The notes beneath the pieces were generated by a model. It was not told where the DNA came from and searched no databases. It saw nothing but the letters and a program-made list of their open reading frames with translations. This document shows, piece after piece, positions 56,165 to 64,000 of a stretch of 64,000 nucleotides of DNA. The position numbers and the translations under genes are program-made. The DNA comes from Rhizobium hidalgonense (lineage in GTDB: Bacteria > Pseudomonadota > Alphaproteobacteria > Rhizobiales > Rhizobiaceae): contig NZ_LODW01000022.1 of the NCBI RefSeq assembly GCF_002914525.1, forward strand, positions 62,001 through 126,000, written 5' to 3'. Every line of letters starts with the position of its first letter. The first letter of the stretch is position 1.

Positions 56165-56263
56165 AAAAGCTGGAAAAGCAGCCTGTTCGGGAGTAAGGCA
56201 GACGAAAGCGGTGTCGCGATCTTTCAAATTCGGTTGGCCTACGCTTTAGGATTTTAGTTTTCC

Positions 56264-56308
56264 GCATGTCGTGATCGCAAAACCGCGACACATTTTTGCG
56301 CGACATGC
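56264..56308. repeat. Palindromic element, GCATGTCG arms
   Basis: GCATGTCG ... CGACATGC arms enclose CGCAAAACCGCGACACA and TTTTTGCG. The arms match the element at 3945, while the core is a variant. It lies between mutL and the DUF2093 gene. Confidence 0.75.
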
Positions 56309-56334
56309 TTGAAAGACTGCAGGGAACGGAGCGC

Positions 56335-56565
56335 ATGAATTTGTTCGAAGGGCATGGAAACCGCGAAGCGAAGATCCGGTATCTCGATGGCGATTTCCAG
56401 ATTCTCTCGCCCGGCTCCTATGTCGTCTGCGCGATGACGGGAAAACAGGTCCCGCTCGACGAGCTGCGCTACTGGAGCGTCGCCCGCCAGGAACCCTATG
56501 CCGACGTGATCTCAGCGATCGAAGCCGACAAACGCGCCGGCGTGCTGCCGAACCAGCGGCGCTAA
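56335..56565 (+). CDS. DUF2093 domain protein
   Basis: A 76-residue protein (MNLFEGHGNREAKIRYLDGDFQIL, GSYVVCAMTGKQVPLDELRYWSVARQEPY). This is the whole DUF2093 family pattern, a small Alphaproteobacteria-specific family of unknown function, compact and soluble. A GGAACGGAG stretch precedes the ATG. The frame is open 39 bases further, into the repeat region. Followed by a terminator. Confidence 0.88.
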   Translation: MNLFEGHGNREAKIRYLDGDFQILSPGSYVVCAMTGKQVPLDELRYWSVARQEPYADVISAIEADKRAGVLPNQRR

Positions 56566-56588
56566 AGCGCGGCCGTGCTCGAGGGGTC

Positions 56589-56618
56589 CGGCCCGCCCCA
56601 TCAAGGACGGGCCGTTTG
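56589..56618 (+). terminator. Terminator after DUF2093
   Basis: CGGCCCG / CGGGCCG, a 7-bp stem with a 12-base loop, then TTTGTC. It also marks the left border of the ABC transporter cluster. Confidence 0.65.
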
Positions 56619-56671
56619 TCTAACAAAGGTCCATAGGCGCTCTATGCAAAATCGCACAGAACGGCAACGGC

Positions 56672-57589
56672 TTACTTGAATTTTGCCATGTTCTCAGGCG
56701 TCACGAGCGCAGCGCCGGAGTCGATCAAAGACTCAACCTTCTCTCCGCGGATCGATTTTACCAGCGCATCTACACCGAGTTCAGCCATTTTGGTGGGAAA
56801 CTGCGCTACGGATGCATCCTCGATTCCATTCTTCAGCGCTTCCTCTTCGCCGCAGCAAAAATCGAAACCGACCAGGACAATCTTGTCATTGGCAGTGCCA
56901 GCGTTCTTGATCGCGCGTGCCGCGCCCGCAGCGGGCGGGCCGCAGGCGGCATAAATGGCCTTGAGATCCGGGTTTTTCGTCAACAGATCCTCGGCGACAC
57001 TGATCCCGAGCTCCTCGGTACAGTTTGTTGCGCCTTTCCCGACGATCTTGACGTCAAGTCCGTTTAGTCCTTCAAGCATGCCCTTCACACGGTCATCAAG
57101 CGCCGGCACACCAGGCACACCTTCGAGAATACCGAGCGTGTCGCCAGCTTTAAGAACAGTTTTGAGATATTCCCCGGCGATTTTGCCTGCCGCGAAGTTA
57201 TTGGTCGTGGCCAGCGCCGTTCTGCCGTTCCAATCCGGAATATTATTATCCATCAGCACGACCTTGATACCGGCCGCCACCGCCTTGTCCAGAGCGGTGG
57301 ATACGGTCGGATCGACGGGCGTGAGGGCAATGCCCTGCACGCCGCGTGTTACCATGGACTCGATCTGTGCAATCTGGCCCTCAATGTCGGTTGCTGATGT
57401 ACCTTGGCCATAGATGATCTCAACGCCGGGATTTCTCTTTGCATAATCTTTGGCGGCGTTCTCCATTGTTGCGAAGAACGGCACAGGGAATTTGGTTATA
57501 AAGCCGAGCTTCACCGGCTCCTGTGCCAGGCACGGGACTACAGCGACGACTAGGAGCGCAACAGCTCCCAGAAGAGATTGCGATTTCAT
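56672..57589 (-). CDS. Sugar ABC transporter substrate-binding protein (CUT2 type)
   Basis: A 305-residue periplasmic-binding protein of the ribose/fructose type I fold. The signal peptide is MKSQSLLGAVALLVVAVVPCLAQ; the mature part has PVKLGFITKFPVPFFATMENAAKDYAK, GIALTPVDPTVSTALDKAVAAGIKVVLMDNN and GIEDASVAQFPTKMAELGVDAL. A CC pair lies in GFDFCCGEEEAL. The sugar is unknown. Last gene of a three-gene operon, 78 bases after the ATPase gene; the order permease-ATPase-binding protein is the reverse of the common binding-protein-first order. Confidence 0.9.
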   Translation of the reverse strand: MKSQSLLGAVALLVVAVVPCLAQEPVKLGFITKFPVPFFATMENAAKDYAKRNPGVEIIYGQGTSATDIEGQIAQIESMVTRGVQGIALTPVDPTVSTALDKAVAAGIKVVLMDNNIPDWNGRTALATTNNFAAGKIAGEYLKTVLKAGDTLGILEGVPGVPALDDRVKGMLEGLNGLDVKIVGKGATNCTEELGISVAEDLLTKNPDLKAIYAACGPPAAGAARAIKNAGTANDKIVLVGFDFCCGEEEALKNGIEDASVAQFPTKMAELGVDALVKSIRGEKVESLIDSGAALVTPENMAKFK

Positions 57590-57667
57590 GATTACACCTC
57601 CCATGTTTCGACCGCCCTCCTCTAGAACGATCTCGTTGTCCGCTGCCCGAACGAAGCAGCGATCTCC

Positions 57668-58432
57668 TCAAGCCTCGGCGCCGACAATCATCGCGACAAT
57701 GTCCTGCTTGTTCGCTTCCGTTGGCTTCACTTCACCCACCTTGCGACCCTGCCGCAGGACAACCGCCCGATCAGCGATTTCGACCACGTGCTCCATATTG
57801 TGAGTGATGATGATCACGGCATTGCCGTCGGCTTTGAGCTGACTGATAATATCAAGAACCTGGCGAGACTCGCGAAGGCCGAGGGCTGCCGTTGGTTCGT
57901 CAAGAATTACCAGCTTGCGCGCAAAAACAATGGCGCGCGCGACCGCGATCGCTTGCCGCTGGCCCCCAGACATCAGCGCGACCGGTGCATCGAACCTCGG
58001 CAGCTTAACCTTTAAGCGATCGATGACGCTCGCTGCTTCCCGCTTCATTTCGCCCGAGCTCAGAAAGCGGAGCGGACGCGGCAACCAGGAGGGGAAAGAG
58101 ATTTCTCGCCCGCAGTAGAAATTCTGCACGGGGGTCAGATTGTCGAAAAGCGCCAGGTCCTGATAGACGGTTTCAATGCCGGCGCGGCGGGCAGCGGCCG
58201 TTGAATGGAGCGATACCGGACAACCATCCACGAGGATCTCTCCTTCGTCGAGACTATGAAGCCCGCTAATGCATTTGACGAGCGTCGACTTGCCGGCGCC
58301 GTTGTCACCCAGGAGAGCAGTTACCTCACCTGAATAAGCATCAAAGCTCACATTTTTCAGGGCGTGGATTGCGCCAAAGCGCTTCTGGGCGTTCCGAACC
58401 GAAAGTGCCGGTGTGGTGGATGTCGGGTTCAT
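57668..58432 (-). CDS. Sugar ABC transporter ATP-binding protein
   Basis: A 254-residue single-domain ATPase, as in the fructose FrcA type and unlike the duplicated RbsA/XylG type. Walker A is LLGDNGAGKSTLVKC, the signature segment reads ALMSGGQRQAIAVARA, Walker B is KLVILDEPTAALG, and the switch His is in IIITHNMEHV. Its start overlaps the permease stop (ATGA), giving translational coupling. Cytoplasmic side of the importer. Confidence 0.93.
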   Translation of the reverse strand: MNPTSTTPALSVRNAQKRFGAIHALKNVSFDAYSGEVTALLGDNGAGKSTLVKCISGLHSLDEGEILVDGCPVSLHSTAAARRAGIETVYQDLALFDNLTPVQNFYCGREISFPSWLPRPLRFLSSGEMKREAASVIDRLKVKLPRFDAPVALMSGGQRQAIAVARAIVFARKLVILDEPTAALGLRESRQVLDIISQLKADGNAVIIITHNMEHVVEIADRAVVLRQGRKVGEVKPTEANKQDIVAMIVGAEA

Positions 58433-59469
58433 TGTACTGCCGCCGCCTGAAGCACGCGTGCACGCGCCTCGAGATGGTTACGAAGCACGTCAGCCTCTAC
58501 GGCGATGACGATGACAAGCCCAATCGCAATCATCTGAAAGAAAACGTCGACGCCGAGAAGGTTAAGGGCATTGCGGATGACGCCGATCAGCACGGCGCCG
58601 ATCAGGGCGTGGCCGAGGTGGCCTCGTCCGCCAAGGAAGCTGGCGCCACCGATAATCACCGCAGCAATCGTGTCGAGTTCCAGGAGATTGCCGTAGATCG
58701 GCGAGGCGGCGCCGGTCCGGCCGGCAAGCAGCACCGCGCCGACACCGGCACAAAAACCGGAAACGACATAGGTCGAGAGCAGAACGCCCCTTACCGGTAT
58801 GCCCATGCTTCTGGCGGCGTTGGGCGAGCCGCCGACCGCATAGATCCATCGGCCGCAGACCATCGACTTCGTCAGGATCAGAAAAAGAAGCGCGAACATC
58901 CCGACGACAAAAAAGGAATTGGGCACACCAAGCGTGGTACTGCCACCGATCGCGGTCACTGCATTGGGCATCCCGCGCATGGTCGTGTGACCGGGCGCCA
59001 ATGCTAGTGCCACGCCGCGGCAGATGCTCAGGGTTGCCAGTGTAATGATAAAGGGGTGTGGCAGCCGACCATAGACGAAGACCAGTCCGTTAATTGCACC
59101 AATCGCAGCACCTGCCAGCAGCATGGCCATGATGACGATGAATGAGGAATCAACCTGCTGGTAGACAAGTCCGCCGATGACCGTCGCCAGGGCAAGATTC
59201 GAGCCTACGGACAGGTCGATGCCGCGCGTCAGGATAACGAGTTGCTGACCCATCGCCACGACAGCGATCACTGCTGTCTGCGCCAGGATGTTCCCCAGGT
59301 TAACGGGCTTCAGGAAAGCCGGCGTGATCAAACTGACGACGGCGATGAGCATAATGAGGATCAGCAGCGGGCCAAGGCTCAATAGCTTCAGTCCCAGTGT
59401 GACGCCTGATTGTCTCGGATGGAAGGTTGCATCCTGCGAACCGTCAGGCCGAGACGAATTCTGAGGCAT
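58429..59469 (-). CDS. Sugar ABC transporter permease (CUT2 type)
   Basis: A 346-residue inner-membrane permease of the RbsC/FrcC type with about eight to ten helices. The typical LILTRGIDLSVGSNLALATVIGGL and IYGNLLELDTIAAVIIGGASFLGGRGHLGHALIGAVLIGVI (coupling helix region) are present. First gene of the operon. The ATG gives MPQNSSRPDG; a TTG at 59487 after AGGGG is an alternative. Confidence 0.9.
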   Translation of the reverse strand: MPQNSSRPDGSQDATFHPRQSGVTLGLKLLSLGPLLILIMLIAVVSLITPAFLKPVNLGNILAQTAVIAVVAMGQQLVILTRGIDLSVGSNLALATVIGGLVYQQVDSSFIVIMAMLLAGAAIGAINGLVFVYGRLPHPFIITLATLSICRGVALALAPGHTTMRGMPNAVTAIGGSTTLGVPNSFFVVGMFALLFLILTKSMVCGRWIYAVGGSPNAARSMGIPVRGVLLSTYVVSGFCAGVGAVLLAGRTGAASPIYGNLLELDTIAAVIIGGASFLGGRGHLGHALIGAVLIGVIRNALNLLGVDVFFQMIAIGLVIVIAVEADVLRNHLEARARVLQAAAVQ

Positions 59470-59504
59470 AATTCCGGAGTTTTCCAAATTCCCCTAGCCT
59501 CCCC

Positions 59505-59557
59505 TGTTTTTTATACATAAGAAACATATGATACACGTACGTCAACTTGTTTTTTAT
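59505..59557. promoter_or_regulatory. Direct repeats in the divergent ABC/GntR control region
   Basis: TGTTTTTTAT occurs at 59505-59514 and again at 59548-59557, 43 bases apart (about four helical turns), in the 117-bp gap between the permease and the GntR gene. The gap is strikingly A/T-rich compared with its surroundings. Likely operator sites of the adjacent regulator. Confidence 0.45.
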
Positions 59558-59586
59558 GGATAGAAAACCATACAAGGAGTTGCGCC

Positions 59587-60471
59587 ATGAGAACTGATAC
59601 GACCTTTAAGCGGGCATTCAACGATATGATCGACATCATTCGGACGCTCGATCCTGGAATGGAATTGCCGTCCGAAAATGCCTTGCGGGCGCAGCTTGGC
59701 GTCAGCCGGACAACGGTGCGGAAGGTGCTCGCAGGGATGTCGGCACGTGGCATCATCGTGTCGGAAGCGCACAGGCGGATCGTACGCGAACAGCCGTTGC
59801 AGACAGAACGCTATCCACAGCAAGAGACCTTAGCAATTTCGGAACAGGTCGAGACAAGCTTCATGGAGTGGATGCTGCGCGGCGACGTCTGTCCGGGCAC
59901 AGAAATCAATGAGGCAGAGTTAGCTCGGCAATTCAGCGCCGGGACAACGATCGTCCGTGAGTTTCTCAATCGATTTCAGAAATATGGGCTGATCGAGAAA
60001 CGTCCGAATGCAGGCTGGGTTTTTAAAGGGTTCACAGCCAATTTCGCACTCGAATTGTTCGAGATCAGAGAGATGTTCGAAATGCGCTCGGCACGGCTGT
60101 TCGCTGCCCTGCCCGACAACTCGCCCGTCTGGAAGCAGATCCAATCCATGCAGGCCGCACATTTGGAACTGCTCGCGGATATCGACGCTCGATTTCAAGA
60201 TTTCTCGGAACTGGATAGCCGATTCCACCGGCTGATTGCAGCCGTCGCGCCAAACCGCTTTATCGAGAGCTTCCAAGACGTGATAACCATGGTCTTCCAC
60301 TATCACTATCAATGGAACAAACGTGATGAACGCGCGCGAAATGAGGTCGCTATCAAGGAACATCTCGCGCTGATCGACGCCCTCAAAAGCCGCAATATCG
60401 CGTCGATCGACCGCGCATGTCGGCTGCATCTGACTTCCGCCCGCGAAACTTTGCTTCACTCGATTACGTGA
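59587..60471 (+). CDS. GntR/FCD regulator with two winged-helix domains
   Basis: A 294-residue regulator, longer than the usual 220-250 of the FadR group. Residues 1-65 form a GntR winged helix (GMELPSENALRAQLGVSRTTV, KVLAGMSARGIIV). Residues 85-150 look like a second one (GTEINEAELARQFSAGTTIV, FLNRFQKYGLIEKRPNAGW). Residues 155-290 are an FCD effector domain (ELFEIREMFEMRSARLFA, DSRFHRLIA, EHLALIDALKSRN). Strong AAGGAG ribosome site, 8 bases before the ATG. Codon use is less biased than in the core genes. It probably controls the divergent ABC operon. Confidence 0.85.
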   Translation: MRTDTTFKRAFNDMIDIIRTLDPGMELPSENALRAQLGVSRTTVRKVLAGMSARGIIVSEAHRRIVREQPLQTERYPQQETLAISEQVETSFMEWMLRGDVCPGTEINEAELARQFSAGTTIVREFLNRFQKYGLIEKRPNAGWVFKGFTANFALELFEIREMFEMRSARLFAALPDNSPVWKQIQSMQAAHLELLADIDARFQDFSELDSRFHRLIAAVAPNRFIESFQDVITMVFHYHYQWNKRDERARNEVAIKEHLALIDALKSRNIASIDRACRLHLTSARETLLHSIT

Positions 60472-60513
60472 TAGCGCTGCAGACCCGGTGTGCAGGAGAC
60501 CTTTTGCCGCCTG

Positions 60514-61587
60514 TTAGAGCGGCTGAGCCTTTCCTGAAATTGCTTTAATGCCAGCCTTTATTTCCTTCAGACGCCGCTCGCGGCAGGCGACGATTGCCCG
60601 GTCGATGATCAGGCTGGCGGCGAGGTGATCCTCGAAGACCATGTCGACCTCGATCACTCGGCTTTTTTCGGCAAGCTGCGCCGCCTTGCCGGGATGGCCG
60701 GAGAGGCGGACGAAATCCTTGGAGGTGGTGACGATCAACAGGCCCTGGCGCTCGGCGGTCGTCAGGATATCGTCGATCTCGTCCTCGGTCAGGTGCTCGT
60801 GGTCGCCGAAGCTCTTGGCGACGGCAATTTCGGCGCCGCGCGATTCGACCGTGCGGAAGAATTTGGCGGGATCGGCGATGCCGGCGAAGGCGAGCACCTT
60901 GACGCCGGCGAGCGTGTTGTCGCCGCGCACTTTCAGCGATGCGGTAAAATAAGGTTTCGCGGCGCGAGCCGCCATGCGGACGATCCTGTCGGCGGCATTG
61001 CCGCCGCCGACCTTCAACAGGGCGGTGGCAAAACGCAATTGCTGGCGGATCGGCGCGCGGACCGGGCCGCCCGGCACGATATGGCCGTTGCCGAGGCCGC
61101 GGGTCGCGTCGATGACGAGCAGGGCATAATCGATCGCCAGGCGGGCGCTCTGGAAACCGTCGTCCATAATGATGAGATCGGCGCCCTCGGCGACCAGACG
61201 CTGAGCCCCGTCGACGCGCCTTCGGGAAATCACCGTCAGCGCCTCCTGCGCCAGCAGCAGCGGTTCATCGCCGACGGCAACCGCCCGGTGATGATCGGGA
61301 TCGACCACTGTGGTCACATCGAGCGAACCGCCGTAACCCCGGCTGAGAAAACCCGGTTTCAACCCCTTTGCCTTCGCGGCACGGGCGATGGTCAGCGCCG
61401 TCGGCGTCTTGCCGGCGCCGCCGACGGTGAAATTGCCGACGCAGATGACCGGAATGGGAACGGAGGCGCGGCGCGCATGCGCCATTCGATGGCCGGCGAT
61501 ACGACCGTAGAGAAAGGAAACCGGCAGCAGCAGCCATGCCCGCCAATCGGCTTTCCTCCACCAGAACGGCGGCGCTTCGGATATCAT
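60514..61587 (-). CDS. lpxK: Tetraacyldisaccharide 4'-kinase
   Basis: A 357-residue membrane-associated kinase of the lipid A pathway. The P-loop is [19 protein letters not shown]. The start [28 protein letters not shown] is the membrane anchor typical of LpxK, and MDDGFQ is the conserved catalytic segment. The last nine residues (AISGKAQPL) are encoded by half of a GCAATTCC-type palindromic repeat, so the end may be elongated. It is transcribed 106 bases after the HAD gene. Confidence 0.95.
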   Translation of the reverse strand: MISEAPPFWWRKADWRAWLLLPVSFLYGRIAGHRMAHARRASVPIPVICVGNFTVGGAGKTPTALTIARAAKAKGLKPGFLSRGYGGSLDVTTVVDPDHHRAVAVGDEPLLLAQEALTVISRRRVDGAQRLVAEGADLIIMDDGFQSARLAIDYALLVIDATRGLGNGHIVPGGPVRAPIRQQLRFATALLKVGGGNAADRIVRMAARAAKPYFTASLKVRGDNTLAGVKVLAFAGIADPAKFFRTVESRGAEIAVAKSFGDHEHLTEDEIDDILTTAERQGLLIVTTSKDFVRLSGHPGKAAQLAEKSRVIEVDMVFEDHLAASLIIDRAIVACRERRLKEIKAGIKAISGKAQPL

Positions 61588-61693
61588 CTTGCCGTCCTGC
61601 TCCCCTGCCCGCCTTTATTGCGGCCAGACCCCTGCTTTTCTCGACAGGCCGGATTGAGAAGCCAAAACCGATGAAAATGCAAGTCCTTACCAG

Positions 61694-62416
61694 TCAGGCC
61701 GGCTGCAAGTCCGGCAGCAGCGCCTCGAGCGCGGTGATATCGTCGAGCACATGATCGGCGGCGGCGGCAAGCGAATCGCGCGAACCGGTGCCGGTCAGCA
61801 CCGCGATCCTGAGGCCCGTTCCAGCGTTCAGTCCCATGTGCAGATCGTGATTGTTGTCGCCGACCATCGCGACCTCTTCCGGCGAAAGACCGGTTGCGGC
61901 GCAGAAGCCGAGCACCATGCCCGGCTCCGGCTTGACGCCGAAACCGCTGTCATATCCGGCGATATAATCGACATAGCGGGCAAAACCGAAGCGTTCCGCT
62001 GTCTGGCGGATTGAACGCTCGTTGTCGCTGGAGGCGACGCCGAGCTTGAAGCCGCGCCGATGCAGCCTTGCGAAGAAGCCGGCGAGATCGGTCACCGGCA
62101 CGGAAAATTCGGCGGCATTGGAAAACAGGTCGTCGAGGCGGAGCGTCAGTTCGCCGACATCGACCATCGAACCGGCGGCAACCAGACCCTCGGCAATCTG
62201 TCGGGTATTGCCGGCGGCTAGCAGGCTGTCGGGAACGATATGGCCGGTGACGGGATCCATGCCGCAGGCCGATAGCAATCGGTCGGCGAGAAGCGGGTCG
62301 CCTTCAGCGGCGATGCGGGCAAGCTCGCGGTTCACAGGCAGCCAGCTCTCGTCATAATCGAGCAGCGTGCCGTCCTTGTCGAAGAGGATGCCTTTGATAA
62401 GGGGCGCTGCCGACAT
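61694..62416 (-). CDS. HAD family hydrolase (phosphoglycolate phosphatase-like)
   Basis: A 240-residue haloacid dehalogenase-type phosphatase. Motif I is LFDKDGTLLDYDESW, motif II has VASSDN, motif III Lys is in GVKPEPGM and motif IV is VGDNNHDLHMG. A helical cap sits after motif I. The substrate is unknown; annotation as phosphoglycolate phosphatase is common but uncertain. It is 8 bases downstream of waaA and precedes lpxK, so it may be read with these lipid A genes. Confidence 0.88.
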   Translation of the reverse strand: MSAAPLIKGILFDKDGTLLDYDESWLPVNRELARIAAEGDPLLADRLLSACGMDPVTGHIVPDSLLAAGNTRQIAEGLVAAGSMVDVGELTLRLDDLFSNAAEFSVPVTDLAGFFARLHRRGFKLGVASSDNERSIRQTAERFGFARYVDYIAGYDSGFGVKPEPGMVLGFCAATGLSPEEVAMVGDNNHDLHMGLNAGTGLRIAVLTGTGSRDSLAAAADHVLDDITALEALLPDLQPA

Positions 62417-62424
62417 GATTATCC

Positions 62425-63744
62425 TCAGAGCTGGGCCACGGCCTTGGGCAACAGGCGCGCCTTCACCGTTAGCGGATTGATATAGGGTTCCAGCCCCTTG
62501 ACGGTCGCGGTCAGCGCACCGCGCATCTCGTGCACGGCGGCAATGCCGGCCTCGATCATATTGCGGCGGGCTTCGTCATTGATCAAAAGGTAATGCACGC
62601 CCTTGGCCAGCATTTCGGTGTCGCGCACCATGCGGGCGCTGCCGCTGCGGGCGAGCTTCTGATAGGCATCGCGGAAATTCTGCACATGGCCGCCGGAAAG
62701 AACGGCGCAGCCGAGCATGGCAGGCTCCAGCGGGTTCTGGCCGCCTTCGGCAAAGAGCGAACGGCCGACGAAAGCGATTTCCGTCAGGCGCAGATAAAGG
62801 CCCATTTCGCCGATCGTGTCGCCGAGAAAAATGTCGACATCGGCCGACAAGACATCGTCGCGGGTGCGGCGGGCGACCTTCAGCCCCAGCTTGACCAGAG
62901 CCGCCTCGATCTCGTCGCAACGCTCCGGGTGACGCGGCACGATGATCGTCAGTTGATGATCGCGCTCCCTGAGCGCCCGGTGAACGATGGCGGCGGCATT
63001 CTCTTCGCCGTCGAAGGTCGAGATCGCCGCCCAGGTCTTACGGTCGCCGATTTGCTTCTTGTAGCGGGCAAGGACTGCACTGTCGTAGGGCGGTGCGTCG
63101 GTATCGACCTTCAGATTGCCGGAGGTGATGACAGGGACGGCGCCGAGATCGCGGAAACGTTCGGCATCCATATCCGATTGGGCGATGACCAAAGCGAGAT
63201 TCTCGAACAAGGCTTCAGCGATTGCCGGGCGGCGGCGCCAGCGGGCAAAGGAGCGGTCCGACATGCGGGCATTGATCAGGATCTGCGGAATGCGGCGGCG
63301 GCCGAGCTCCAGCACGGTTGCCGGCCAGATCTCGGATTCGGCGATGATCGCGCAGTCCGGCTGCCAATAGTCGAGGAAGCGGCTGACCGAGGGTTTGAGG
63401 TCGAGCGGCACGTATTGGTGGATCGCCTCATTGCCGAGGCGCTCGGCCGCGAGCCTGGCGGAAGTGATGGTGCCTGTGGTCAGGATGACATGGATGTCGC
63501 GGCGGCGGATTTCGCGGATCAGCGGGATGACGGCATTGGTTTCACCGACGCTTGCGGCATGGAACCAGACGAGCGGGCCCTGCGGCCGGTTGGCGCTCGG
63601 ATAGCCGAAGCGTTCCAGGCGGCGCGCCCGGTCCTCCTTGCCCTTGGCCGTGCGGTAGGTGATGTAGAGGCCGACAACAGGAGAGGCCACGGTTCCCGCC
63701 AGACGGTATGCGCTCAGACCGAACCGAGCCATCCGGGAGCTCAT
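62425..63744 (-). CDS. waaA: 3-deoxy-D-manno-octulosonic acid (Kdo) transferase
   Basis: A 439-residue GT30 glycosyltransferase that adds Kdo to lipid A precursor at the inner membrane. One amino-terminal anchor helix is followed by LVWFHAASVGETNAVIPLI (catalytic Glu), ESEIWPATVLELGRRRIP, RMSDRSFARWRR, and in the carboxyl half GEMGLYLRLTEIAFVGRSL and GGQNPLEPAMLG. GGAGG lies 9 bases before the ATG at 63744. First gene of the run waaA-HAD-lpxK. Rhizobial WaaA is expected to add two Kdo residues, from family knowledge. Confidence 0.95.
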   Translation of the reverse strand: MSSRMARFGLSAYRLAGTVASPVVGLYITYRTAKGKEDRARRLERFGYPSANRPQGPLVWFHAASVGETNAVIPLIREIRRRDIHVILTTGTITSARLAAERLGNEAIHQYVPLDLKPSVSRFLDYWQPDCAIIAESEIWPATVLELGRRRIPQILINARMSDRSFARWRRRPAIAEALFENLALVIAQSDMDAERFRDLGAVPVITSGNLKVDTDAPPYDSAVLARYKKQIGDRKTWAAISTFDGEENAAAIVHRALRERDHQLTIIVPRHPERCDEIEAALVKLGLKVARRTRDDVLSADVDIFLGDTIGEMGLYLRLTEIAFVGRSLFAEGGQNPLEPAMLGCAVLSGGHVQNFRDAYQKLARSGSARMVRDTEMLAKGVHYLLINDEARRNMIEAGIAAVHEMRGALTATVKGLEPYINPLTVKARLLPKAVAQL

Positions 63745-63937
63745 TGCGCCAGCCTCCGATCCAAGATCGACATCAAACCCATTCCCTCATTATCGTTGCG
63801 GCCGCAATGACCGATCAATTTGTTCAGAATGCGTCAGACAATCCGGAACGACGGGCGCCCGATGCGCGAAAGCCCTGCTCGCCGAACGGTCGCCGGCAGC
63901 ACTTGCGGATGGTCCTGGCCGAGATCGCTAGCCGAGG

Positions 63938-64000
63938 TCAGTTGCCTCCGGCCTTTTCCTGCGGATCGAGCAAACGGTGCATATGGACGATAAAGTAGCG
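63938..64000 (-). CDS. DUF4170 domain protein, carboxyl end only
   Basis: The last 20 codons and stop of a gene that begins beyond the right edge. The residues RYFIVHMHRLLDPQEKAGGN match the carboxyl end of DUF4170 proteins (about 80 residues, Rhizobiales) as I recall them, with the characteristic RYFIVH-HRLLDP. DUF4170 genes sit beside waaA in related genomes, which fits. Function unknown. Confidence 0.7.
   Translation of the reverse strand, partial: RYFIVHMHRLLDPQEKAGGN

Noticed and set aside
62530..63810. Plus-strand open frame opposite waaA
   Set aside because: Antisense shadow with low-complexity composition.
1..64000. tRNA or rRNA genes, CRISPR array, prophage or complete insertion sequence
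   Set aside because: I looked for T-loop motifs, regular spaced repeats, integrases and transposases in all gaps and frames and found none.

Overview
The window looks like a chromosomal segment of a Rhizobium species (R. leguminosarum / R. etli group). The evidence is high GC with strong third-position bias in core genes, several alphaproteobacterial protein families of unknown function (DUF1217, DUF6101, DUF2093, DUF4170), an alphaproteobacterial F0 operon with b and b' subunits, Sinorhizobium-type sigma70 promoters (CTTGAC-N17-CTATAT-like), and rhizobial intergenic palindromic repeats. No rRNA, tRNA, CRISPR array, prophage or intact insertion sequence was seen.

Layout. 0-2 kb: the amino-terminal part of a long repetitive DUF1217 protein that runs off the left edge. 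2-9.3 kb: envelope and housekeeping genes (DUF6101, ubiA, a MipA/OmpV porin-like protein, a histidine phosphatase, cyclopropane fatty acid synthase, tex). 9.5-23.2 kb: glyS and glyQ on opposite strands about 10.5 kb apart, enclosing a chemoreceptor, a small secreted protein, purD, aroA, lemA and two DUF2207 membrane proteins. 23.4-35.1 kb: an S49 peptidase, the Nramp transporter mntH with a Fur/Mur-like site over its -35 box, a methyltransferase, octaprenyl diphosphate synthase (TTG start), a TPR protein, ispE-moaB, a short glycosyltransferase-like protein, a radical SAM protein and rnhB. 35.3-38.1 kb: the F0 ATP synthase operon atpI-B-E-F'-F, with a promoter and an intercistronic hairpin after atpE. 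38.3-44.3 kb: a SleB-type cell wall hydrolase, kup, corA (apparently coupled to a short upstream ORF) and an Mrp/NBP35 ATPase with a His-rich linker.

44.3-50 kb: a 596-bp structured intergenic region, a LuxR-type regulator with an atypical ligand pocket, and an IclR-controlled De Ley-Doudoroff-type sugar cluster (SDR dehydrogenase, dgoK, dgoA, SMP-30 lactonase). The four catabolic genes are packed with overlapping or near-overlapping ends; no galactonate dehydratase or sugar transporter is present locally. 50.2-54.2 kb: a PRC-barrel periplasmic protein, a GGDEF-EAL protein with a degenerate GGDEF motif, and a PAS-PAS-REC-REC protein without a kinase domain. 54.4-56.6 kb: mutL and DUF2093. 56.7-60.5 kb: a CUT2-type sugar ABC transporter divergent from a GntR/FCD regulator that appears to carry two winged-helix heads; it looks like an accessory insertion. 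60.5-64 kb: lipid A/Kdo genes (lpxK, a HAD phosphatase, waaA) and the tail of a DUF4170 gene at the right edge.

The best leads are the double-headed GntR regulator facing two 10-bp direct repeats, the minus-strand GNRA-capped hairpin near 44.5 kb, the coupled short ORF upstream of corA, the kinase-less PAS/receiver protein beside a probable c-di-GMP phosphodiesterase, and a set of palindromic elements that share a core but have different arms. No single wholly new multi-gene system is evident.
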